Part shown: piece after piece, positions 8,508 through 15,279 of the stretch
Layout: each line of letters starts with the position of its first letter
Numbering within the stretch: the stretch's first letter is position 1
Assembly: GCF_014243395.1 (NCBI RefSeq)
Contig: NZ_JACLCP010000002.1
Coordinates: forward strand, 620,001 to 684,000
Length of the DNA: 64,000 nucleotides
Reading direction: 5' to 3'
Origin: Winogradskyella flava
GTDB taxonomy: Bacteria > Bacteroidota > Bacteroidia > Flavobacteriales > Flavobacteriaceae
The notes under the pieces: model-generated
Seen by the model: the letters and a program-made list of their open reading frames with translations, nothing else
The model's database searches: none
Told to the model about the DNA's origin: nothing
Made by a program: the position numbers and the translations under genes

Positions 8508-9692
8508 ATGAAAAAACTACTACTTACGTTATGTGCTTTTGCACTTATTATTTCTTGTAGTACCAGCAGACAAATTGAAAAAGCTGTCAATACAGGCAAT
8601 TACGATGTTGCCATGTCTAATGCTATAAACAAACTGCGCACCAACAAAAACACCAAGCGAAAGGCGCAATTTACCATAATGCTTCAAGAGGCTTACCACA
8701 AGGCCAATCAGCGTGATTTGGAAAACATTAAATTCTTAAAAACAACCAATAATCCAGAGGATTTGATTAAAATCTACGATCTCTATGTGAATGTAGATAA
8801 CAGACAAGAGCGCGTTAAACCATTACTGCCTTTATATGTAGATGGCAGAGAGGTATCCTTTTCCATGAAAAACTATGCTAACGACATTGCCAATGCCATA
8901 GATAAAGCATCGTCGCACATGTATAACAATGCCGTAGCACTTCTAAACTCCAATAGCAACAATAAACTGGATTATAGATTGGCTTACGATCAGCTTAACG
9001 AGATTGAGTCCATAAACCCAAATTATAAGGATGTGCGTCAACTCACCGAAGTCGCTTACCAAAAAGGTGTTGATTTTGTATTAGTAGAAATGACAAACGA
9101 TACCCAAAAAGTGATACCAACACAATTGGAAACAGACCTCCTAAATTTCAGCACCTATGGTTTAAATAACCTTTGGGCTGTGTATCATAATAATGCAGAT
9201 AACAAAGTGACCTACGACTATAAAATGCAGGTGAATCTAAGGGAAATTAATATATCTCCAGAACAGGTTCAAGAACGTCAGATTATCAAGGAAAAAGAAA
9301 TTAAAGATGGCAAAAAGTTATTACTAGATGATCAAGGCAATAAAGTAAAAGATAGCTTAGGCAATGCCATTGAGGTGGACAACTTAAAAACCATACGTTG
9401 CGAATATTACGAATTCAAGCAATTTAAAGCCGCACAGGTGACTGGTAATGTAGAATATTACGATCTTAACACCAAGCAACTGGCGGATGCCTTTCCCGTG
9501 AGTAGTGAATTTGTTTTTGAACATATATATGCCAATGCCAATGGCGACAGAAGAGCTCTAGAAAATAGCCTATTAGCATTTTTAGACAGACGCGCTGTGC
9601 CATTTCCAACCGAAGAACAAATGATCTATGACAGTGGTGAAAACTTAAAAGCTCAAATAAAGACTATCGTGAATTCTTATGTCATGAGATAA
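8508..9692 (+). CDS. Family B lipoprotein of unknown function, copy 2
   Basis: This 394-residue paralogue of 6030-7211 has a lipoprotein signal with lipobox IISC (Cys at 17). The N-terminal helical region is alike (RQIEKAVNTGNYDVAMSNAI, then TKRKAQFTIMLQEAYHKA). Shared landmarks downstream include NFSTYGLNNLWAVYHNNAD, INISPEQVQERQIIKEKEI and KDSLGNAIEVD, with a C-terminus of PTEEQMIYDSGENLKAQIKT. Identity is spread along the whole length, which indicates an old duplication rather than a recent copy. Predicted location is the periplasm or outer membrane; no enzymatic motif was seen. It lies upstream of the family A paralogue at 9875, so families A and B may be functionally linked, but this is inference from proximity only. 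Confidence 0.88.
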   Translation: MKKLLLTLCAFALIISCSTSRQIEKAVNTGNYDVAMSNAINKLRTNKNTKRKAQFTIMLQEAYHKANQRDLENIKFLKTTNNPEDLIKIYDLYVNVDNRQERVKPLLPLYVDGREVSFSMKNYANDIANAIDKASSHMYNNAVALLNSNSNNKLDYRLAYDQLNEIESINPNYKDVRQLTEVAYQKGVDFVLVEMTNDTQKVIPTQLETDLLNFSTYGLNNLWAVYHNNADNKVTYDYKMQVNLREINISPEQVQERQIIKEKEIKDGKKLLLDDQGNKVKDSLGNAIEVDNLKTIRCEYYEFKQFKAAQVTGNVEYYDLNTKQLADAFPVSSEFVFEHIYANANGDRRALENSLLAFLDRRAVPFPTEEQMIYDSGENLKAQIKTIVNSYVMR

Positions 9693-9725
9693 GCATAAGA
9701 CCTATAAGGCCTATTTTTAAACTGC

Positions 9726-9770
9726 AACCTCCAGTGCGCATTGAAACTCAATGCATACTAGAGGTTCTTT
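9726..9770 (+). terminator. Long imperfect hairpin, probable terminator
   Basis: AACCTC, AGT and GCATTGA pair with TCAATGC, ACT and GAGGTT across small internal mismatches, and CTTT follows. It sits 34 bases after the stop of family B copy 2. Confidence 0.65.
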
Positions 9771-9874
9771 ATTGGATAATTACTTCAAATAAATCAACAC
9801 GACCACTTATCATTTAAATAAAAGGTCATTATAATTTCTCATATAGATTTAGCTATTATTTAAATCTTACAACC

Positions 9875-11449
9875 ATGAAAAATTATAAGGCTTTTTTTAA
9901 GCTAACTTACCTACTTACCCTTACAACCTTATTACTTTTTAGTACTAACAGCTACGCACAAAAAGCAGGAACAAAAAAAGTCCCTGTAAAAGGTGCAAAT
10001 GGCAAAATTACTAGACTAACCGAAAAAAGCCGTGGTAATGCTACGACGTCTGCATCAGGTCAAACAGATTTATCAAAGGACGAAAAAGAAGTTCTAAATA
10101 ACTTAAAAATCTATATTGATGAATTTGACCAGATATCTCGCTACATGAGTAAACAACAACTTAATGTTATTACATCATATGAAGCATTAGAGAAATTAGG
10201 GAGTTCAAGCACTTTTCAACAAGCTCAAGATTTAATTGCAACTTTTAAAAACGAAAACAAATATGTTGACCCGTATTACACCGATAGAATAGATAATCTA
10301 GACAAAAACTTAAATGATGTCTATTTACCAGAGGTAAGTAAAAAAGTCAACTTTTTACAGAAAGAATTAAGATCTGCCAAAAGCCCATCAGCAAAAACAG
10401 TTATTGTCGAAGACGCTCTAGAGCGCTGGAAAGCTATGAAAAAGTTGTTACTTATTTATAATAATCTAAGTACAAATAGTACTTATAAAGACTTATTAGC
10501 AGGCACGCAAACAGAAATTGATGGTTTAAAAAGTAAGTTAGCCAAAGTCTATGAGGCCAATATAGGGACACCTTTTCATGCTAATCACCTTAAAGAGATT
10601 TTAGTGTCCTCAACCCCTATTTCATATAAAAGTGCAAAAGAAGCCGATTTTGTTAAAGACATTGTATTGGATGGAAAAAATAATGGCGGTCTTTACCTTC
10701 TAGCATTATCATCGGGCCATACCTATAAAGGGATGACTACTGGTAACAATCGTTATAAGTACTTGTTGAATTTCGATGAAAATATAGGCACCAATGAAAT
10801 ATCACTTACTTATAATGATGGTATTATGTTAAGCCCGGAAGATAAAAAGCACTCCTACTTTACATTCCCTATTGTTCCTGCACAAAACGAGTGGAAAAAT
10901 GAAGATAATAGAAATACGATGTTACGAGTAGCTGAAGGTTTCATAGAAACACTATTTGACTATCAAGAACATCGGTTAGAGATTATTTTATCTTCAAATC
11001 TACATTATGGATCTTCTTATGGCAAATTGAAACAAATCTTCAATATACGTGCTACAGAAGAGGGTATTACGGCATTACAGAAAATCGTTAGTAACATAAA
11101 AGCTGCTGATCTAGCGGATGTAAAACTTGCTAAAAGAGGACCTCTTTATAATGATGGTATCTCACAACAAATTAAAAGTTATGTAGAAACTAATCACGAT
11201 TATAAAGTATCTGCTGTGTCCCTACCTCGGAGTGGTTATACCGTATTTAAAAACTCGCTCGGCATTCCGCTGTCTAAAGCTACCATTTTCGAATTTACAG
11301 GCACAACTAGTGACGGTGAATATTTCTTAGTAAGAGGTTTTGTAAAAAGAGCCTATACAGGTGGTGGCACCTACAGCTCCTCTTACTCCTTTCATATTAC
11401 AAACAGGTGGGCTACGATCAAAGAGAATCTTAACAAATTTAGAGATTAA
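9875..11449 (+). CDS. Family A exported protein of unknown function
   Basis: This 524-residue protein has a signal peptide (about residues 1-29, ending SYAQ). A basic, low-complexity linker follows, then a long helical and possibly coiled-coil region (about 70-220) and a beta-rich C-terminal half. The segment HANHLKEILVSSTPISY near residue 235 and the later LADVKLAKRGPLYNDG motif align with the C-terminal part of the truncated gene at the left edge, so both belong to one family. The very end (SYSFHITNRWATIKENLNKF) may pack as a final strand and helix. No T9SS tail, catalytic motif or transmembrane segment beyond the signal was seen, so periplasmic or outer-membrane-associated localisation is likely. 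The gene is 48 bp upstream of an FG-GAP-like T9SS protein and may be co-transcribed with it. Confidence 0.85.
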   Translation: MKNYKAFFKLTYLLTLTTLLLFSTNSYAQKAGTKKVPVKGANGKITRLTEKSRGNATTSASGQTDLSKDEKEVLNNLKIYIDEFDQISRYMSKQQLNVITSYEALEKLGSSSTFQQAQDLIATFKNENKYVDPYYTDRIDNLDKNLNDVYLPEVSKKVNFLQKELRSAKSPSAKTVIVEDALERWKAMKKLLLIYNNLSTNSTYKDLLAGTQTEIDGLKSKLAKVYEANIGTPFHANHLKEILVSSTPISYKSAKEADFVKDIVLDGKNNGGLYLLALSSGHTYKGMTTGNNRYKYLLNFDENIGTNEISLTYNDGIMLSPEDKKHSYFTFPIVPAQNEWKNEDNRNTMLRVAEGFIETLFDYQEHRLEIILSSNLHYGSSYGKLKQIFNIRATEEGITALQKIVSNIKAADLADVKLAKRGPLYNDGISQQIKSYVETNHDYKVSAVSLPRSGYTVFKNSLGIPLSKATIFEFTGTTSDGEYFLVRGFVKRAYTGGGTYSSSYSFHITNRWATIKENLNKFRD

Positions 11450-11497
11450 CATACCTCATACAATTCGTTTAACTATTTAAAACCAAATCTTAATATT

Positions 11498-12676
11498 ATG
11501 AAAAAAAATTACACAAAAACACAAGCAGTAGTGCTTAATCCAAAACACTTTTATAATCACCTAGTCCTAAAACAACTATGCTTAGTTGTGGCATTTAGCA
11601 TTACACTTAACGCACAAGCACAATTTACCGAACAAACAGGAACAAACAATCCTTTTGATGGATTTGATATAGGTACAGATTCGACACCTGCATTTGTAGA
11701 TTTAGATAATGATAATGATTTAGACTTGGTGAGCGGAAATAATAATGGAACTTATCAATATTTTCTAAACAACGGGAGCAATATTTTTACTGAACTAACA
11801 GGTGCCAACAACCCCTTTGATGGCATTGATTCTGGAAGTAATACAGTACCTACATTTGCAGACATTGATTCTGATGGAGATTTAGACTTTATTATTGGAA
11901 AAACGACCGGGACTTTTAATTATTTTCAAAACGATGGTAATAATAATTTTATAGGCCAAGGTGCTGCAAGCAGCCCATTCACTGGTTTTGATGTAGGTGG
12001 TCTTTCATCACCTGAATTAGTAGATTTAGATAATGATGGTGACTTGGATTTAGTTAGTGGTGCGAATGATGGAACTTTTCATTACTATAGCAATAATGGT
12101 AGTAATGTTTTTACCGAACAATTAGGAATAAACAATCCTTTTGATGGCTTTGATGTATTAAGTACTTCTAGACCTAAATTAATAGATCTAGATGGTGATG
12201 GTGATTTAGATTTGGTTAGTGGTAATGTTGAGGGATTATTTAATTACTATGAAAATAATGGCACTAATGTTTTTACCGAACAATTAGGAGCAAATAATCC
12301 CTTAAATGGTATTGATGTAGGATTTACTTCATCCCCTGCTTTTGCTGACCTTGATAGCGATGGTGATATGGACTTAATTAGTGGCTCGTCTGATGGTACT
12401 TTTAGGTATTATATAAATGATGGTTCTTTATCAACTGAATCATTTAATCTAGATGATTCACCGCTTTCAATTTTTCCAAATCCAGTAACTACAACTTTAA
12501 ACATAGAATTACAACCTGCTTTAAAACAGTTAGCTATTTATAATCTACAGGGACAAAAAATAATGCAAAGTGTTTCAACCACAACAGATGTCTCAAACCT
12601 CTCCAATGGTCTTTATCTTATTAAAATAGAAGATGAAAATGGATCTGTCTCTACAAAACGTTTTGTAAAAAATTAA
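11498..12676 (+). CDS. FG-GAP/VCBS-like repeat protein with T9SS sorting domain
   Basis: This 392-residue secreted protein has an unusually long signal region: about 25 polar residues precede the hydrophobic core (LCLVVAFSITLNAQAQ, cleavage near residue 42). It carries five repeats of about 54 residues with the pattern PxFxDLDxDGDLDLVSGxxxGTFxYxxNNGxNxFTEQxGxxNPFDGxD. The DLDxDGDLD loops are calcium-binding motifs of FG-GAP/VCBS beta-propellers, so a compact Ca-dependent propeller-like fold is expected. The last 75 residues (LSIFPNPVTTTLNIEL, then LSNGLYLIKIEDENG and KRFVKN) are a type A T9SS signal. Likely a surface-displayed or released adhesion or carbohydrate-associated protein. It is followed after 9 bases by the 60-residue-repeat protein, implying one operon. 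Confidence 0.9.
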   Translation: MKKNYTKTQAVVLNPKHFYNHLVLKQLCLVVAFSITLNAQAQFTEQTGTNNPFDGFDIGTDSTPAFVDLDNDNDLDLVSGNNNGTYQYFLNNGSNIFTELTGANNPFDGIDSGSNTVPTFADIDSDGDLDFIIGKTTGTFNYFQNDGNNNFIGQGAASSPFTGFDVGGLSSPELVDLDNDGDLDLVSGANDGTFHYYSNNGSNVFTEQLGINNPFDGFDVLSTSRPKLIDLDGDGDLDLVSGNVEGLFNYYENNGTNVFTEQLGANNPLNGIDVGFTSSPAFADLDSDGDMDLISGSSDGTFRYYINDGSLSTESFNLDDSPLSIFPNPVTTTLNIELQPALKQLAIYNLQGQKIMQSVSTTTDVSNLSNGLYLIKIEDENGSVSTKRFVKN

Positions 12677-12685
12677 ACTGAAAGA

Positions 12686-13285
12686 ATGAAAAACCACAAA
12701 ATCGTATTTGCCTTATTAGTAGTTTTTTTCTCTTGCACACTTCATCTATATGCGCAAAAGAGCTCTATTTCGATGGATTATAAAGAATACTACAATACAA
12801 GAGGTGAGCAATATCGTATCGTTTTTGTATGGAATACTAAAACAGGTAAATCTGCTAGGTATTATTACAATCAAAAAAAATGGTATAAATCTGAAGTTGC
12901 ACTTCCTAACAACCCAACTGGCGATACATCAAACCAAACGGGTGAGATTATGATGAATTATAATGAATATTATAACACAAGAGGGCAACAATATCGTATC
13001 GTCTATGTATGGAACACCAGAACAGGTAAATCTGCTAGGTATTATTACAACCAAAATAAGTGGCATAAGTCTGAAGTTGCACTTCCCGATAATCCCACTG
13101 GTGATACATCAAACCAAGTTGGTGAAATAATGATGGATTATAGCGAATATTATAATCCCAGAGGACAACAATATAGAATTGTTTACGTATGGAATACCAA
13201 AACAGGTAAATCTGCCAGGTATTATTACAATCAAAATAAATGGCATAAATCTGAAGTTGCACTTCCTGATAAGCCTTTAAACTAA
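12686..13285 (+). CDS. Exported protein of three 60-residue tandem repeats
   Basis: This 199-residue protein has a signal peptide (about residues 1-24, ending LYAQ) followed by three nearly identical 60-residue units. Each contains (M/N)DYxEYYNxRG, QYRIVxVWNTKTGKSARYY and YNQNKWHKSEVALP, joined by an NPTGDTSNQ linker. The repeats are also conserved at DNA level with an exact 180-base period (12773, 12953, 13133). The units are rich in Tyr, Lys and Trp, which would suit binding to a polymer or to a partner protein, but I recognise no family. There is no T9SS tail. It sits directly behind the FG-GAP-like T9SS gene (9 bases) and 12 bases before the next gene, so it is part of that operon. Confidence 0.85.
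   Translation: MKNHKIVFALLVVFFSCTLHLYAQKSSISMDYKEYYNTRGEQYRIVFVWNTKTGKSARYYYNQKKWYKSEVALPNNPTGDTSNQTGEIMMNYNEYYNTRGQQYRIVYVWNTRTGKSARYYYNQNKWHKSEVALPDNPTGDTSNQVGEIMMDYSEYYNPRGQQYRIVYVWNTKTGKSARYYYNQNKWHKSEVALPDKPLN
12773..13285 (+). repeat. Tandem 180-bp coding repeat, three units
   Basis: Units begin at 12773, 12953 and 13133 with no length drift; the third is truncated by the stop codon. Differences between units are scattered and often silent. The period is an exact multiple of three, so unequal crossing-over could change copy number without breaking the frame. Confidence 0.9.
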
Positions 13286-13297
13286 TAAACCTAATTT

Positions 13298-13651
13298 ATG
13301 GACGAAAGACTTGCAGGAGAAGAAATATTAAAAAAAGAAAAAATAGGCTATCTCAAGTCTAAACTGAACCTTTTGAGAGGGACATTATATTTAACACCTA
13401 ATAGACTTATTTTAAATGCTCATAAAACCGGAGTAAGTGGGTTTGGTATTCTAGGGATATTCTTGAAACGACAGGTTGAAAAGAAAAACTTTGGATTTAA
13501 TCTCGAATTTAACGACATCAGAAAAATATCCCAAGGTAAACATGGGGTACAAAAGAATATCTTGGAAATTACAACTAAACAAAATGAAATATTTAGAATT
13601 ATTGTAAAAAAATATGAAGATTGGGAGTCTGATTTAATTAAAAGGATATAA
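13298..13651 (+). CDS. Small GRAM/PH-like protein
   Basis: This 117-residue cytosolic protein contains a segment typical of GRAM/PH-fold proteins: RGTLYLTPNRLILNAHK near residues 27-43, then a loop with IFLKRQVEKKNF, a FNDIRKISQGKHGVQKNILEI strand pair and a C-terminal FRIIVKKYEDWESDLIKRI. In such proteins the strand LYLTxxRLIF precedes a lipid- or protein-binding surface. It follows the 60-residue-repeat gene by 12 bases and is probably co-transcribed, though it lacks a signal peptide. The assignment to the GRAM-like fold is by pattern only. Confidence 0.65.
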   Translation: MDERLAGEEILKKEKIGYLKSKLNLLRGTLYLTPNRLILNAHKTGVSGFGILGIFLKRQVEKKNFGFNLEFNDIRKISQGKHGVQKNILEITTKQNEIFRIIVKKYEDWESDLIKRI

Positions 13652-13700
13652 TCTTTTAAAAGTTAGTAGATAGTTACTTATTCTTTAATTGAAAATGTCT

Positions 13701-13760
13701 GGTTGAGCGCAGTCAAAACCTAATTTTAGCAAACAAATAGTTCTCAACTGCGCTCGAACA
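13701..13760. repeat. Imperfect inverted repeat with GAGCGCAGT / ACTGCGCTC arms
   Basis: GTTGAGCGCAGT (13702-13713) faces ACTGCGCTCGAAC (13747-13759) across about 33 AT-rich bases; the arms differ by one inserted base. It is intergenic, far from any T run, and resembles the other TTCGA/CTCAG palindromes in this window. Confidence 0.6.
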
Positions 13761-13898
13761 AACAATAGTGATTGTTTTATATTCTTCAACCGTGTTTGTA
13801 TAAGATTAGTTACGTGATTTAAGTACTAAAGTGTAAATAAATCATAGATAGAAAGTCTGCGAGGACTTTTGTAAATATGCTTACACTAGCAATTAATT

Positions 13899-14450
13899 TT
13901 ATGTGGTGTTGTGTGCAATTTTCAATGTTTTTAATTGTTCCTTTTTCAATTCGTATCGATTTACTGTTTGATGAAAATTAATCCAACCAGGCGTTGTGTC
14001 ATAATTTCTAATTAATTCAAATTCTAACTTTTTCAAAACCTTATTTGGGGCAATGTTTTTTGCATTTGGTTCACAAATCAATTTTTCAAGTCCAAAATTT
14101 TTAAAATAATAAGGAATAGTCAACCTTAAAAAATCTAACCCAAGCCCACTTCTTCTTTTTGCATTATTCCATAGATGTAAATGCATTGTGGCTGATTTTC
14201 CAAACTCAATATTATTAATGTTAGAATGACCAATTTCTTGGTTATCTAGCAACCAAATGATATAGTAAAATTCTTTGGTTTTATATGGTTTCTTTAATTC
14301 AGATTCCAGTTTTTTAATCCAATTTTCTCTTTTTGGTAATTTACTTTTATCAGCTCCCATTCCTTTGAGAAATTCGGCATCTGCATTAACAAAATAGTTG
14401 ACTATTTTTTCAATATCATTTTCTTGTATTTCTCTTACGTTTAATTTCAT
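13899..14450 (-). CDS. GNAT-family N-acetyltransferase
   Basis: This 183-residue protein has the GNAT layout: an N-terminal strand (KLNVREIQENDIEKIVNYF), central strands (YYIIWLLDNQEIGHSNI), and the acetyl-CoA region around residues 95-112 with RRSGLGLDFLRLTI in place of the usual Q/RxxGxG/A loop. It ends with the late motif LICEPNAKNIAPNKVLKKLEFELI, typical of RimJ/RimL-like members (CEPNxxNxAxxKxLxKxGF). Substrate unknown. The gene is bounded by perfect 10-bp inverted repeats (TGTTGTGTGC at 13907, GCACACAACA at 14470). The left copy lies inside the gene's own 3' end and encodes its last residues (AHNTT), a sign of insertion as a unit. Confidence 0.88.
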   Translation of the reverse strand: MKLNVREIQENDIEKIVNYFVNADAEFLKGMGADKSKLPKRENWIKKLESELKKPYKTKEFYYIIWLLDNQEIGHSNINNIEFGKSATMHLHLWNNAKRRSGLGLDFLRLTIPYYFKNFGLEKLICEPNAKNIAPNKVLKKLEFELIRNYDTTPGWINFHQTVNRYELKKEQLKTLKIAHNTT

Positions 14451-14479
14451 TTCTGCGTTTTCTCAAATGGCACACAACA
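13907..14479. repeat. Inverted repeats bounding the GNAT gene
   Basis: TGTTGTGTGC at 13907-13916 and its exact reverse complement GCACACAACA at 14470-14479 enclose the acetyltransferase. The left arm overlaps the last codons. Similar in kind are GTTGGCAAC/GTTGCCAAC around 7462-8163. No recombinase gene is nearby. Confidence 0.55.
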
Positions 14480-14526
14480 GACAATTATATATATTGATGA
14501 GTATTTTACTACTGAAACAATACTTA

Positions 14527-15279
14527 TCAAAAATCATTATTAAGTAACGCTAATAGTGATTTTTTTTTGCGTTTTGATACTGGTAATGTCGTTTTATCCA
14601 ATAATACAACGTAACCACCATCCCTGTTGATATAACTCTCTAAATGATTAAGATTAATAATATGTGAATTATGAATACGTACGAAGCCTAAACTCTCTAA
14701 TAATTCTTCAAAATCTCTTAAAATTTTAGCGACGATTTCTTTTTTGCCGCTTTTAAAGTAAATTCTTGTATAATTACCTTCGGATTGCAAGCGTACAATC
14801 GTTTCAAGCTCATACATAAAAATACCTTTCGACGTTTGTAAAGCTAGCTTTTTATGCAAAGGGTGTACTCGATTGTTATTTACCAAACTTTCTAGTTTTA
14901 ACTTAGAATGCTCTATTGTCACTGCTTTTGCTTTATTAACAGCTAAAACCAATTCTTCAGAATCTATAGGTTTCAGTAAATAATCCAATGCACTTATTTT
15001 AATTGCCTTTAAGGCATATTGACTGTATGCGGTTGTGAATATAATTTTAAAATCATGATATTTTAATTGTTCTAATAAATCAAAACTGGTACCATCCTTT
15101 AATTGTATGTCTAAAAAGATGAGTTCTGGCTTAAGTTTTTCAATTAATTTAAGGGCTTCAGGAATAGTCGAAGCTATTCCACATACTTTTATATCTGGGC
15201 AGTTAGCATGTAATTCACTCTTAAGTGCTGCAATTGCTTGCGCTTCATCCTCTACTATTAATGCTTTAATTAGTTCCAT
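14527..15279 (-). CDS. LytTR-family response regulator
   Basis: This 250-residue regulator has a receiver domain (residues 1-120) with acidic residues E10-D11-E12, phospho-acceptor D57 in LIFLDIQLKDG, a Thr-Thr-Ala switch and K103-region motif DYLLKPID. A LytTR DNA-binding domain follows (about 145-250) with IVRLQSEGNYTRIYF, FVRIHNSHIINLNHLES and LPVSKRKKKSLLALL. It is the partner of the propeller kinase immediately upstream, whose gene overlaps its start by 10 bases. LytTR proteins bind paired short direct repeats; the targets are not visible. Neighbouring secreted-protein genes are plausible targets by position only. Confidence 0.95.
   Translation of the reverse strand: MELIKALIVEDEAQAIAALKSELHANCPDIKVCGIASTIPEALKLIEKLKPELIFLDIQLKDGTSFDLLEQLKYHDFKIIFTTAYSQYALKAIKISALDYLLKPIDSEELVLAVNKAKAVTIEHSKLKLESLVNNNRVHPLHKKLALQTSKGIFMYELETIVRLQSEGNYTRIYFKSGKKEIVAKILRDFEELLESLGFVRIHNSHIINLNHLESYINRDGGYVVLLDKTTLPVSKRKKKSLLALLNNDF

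Noticed and set aside
12773..13285. Tandem repeat considered as a CRISPR array
   Set aside because: The 180-bp period, coding frame through all units and lack of unique spacers rule it out.
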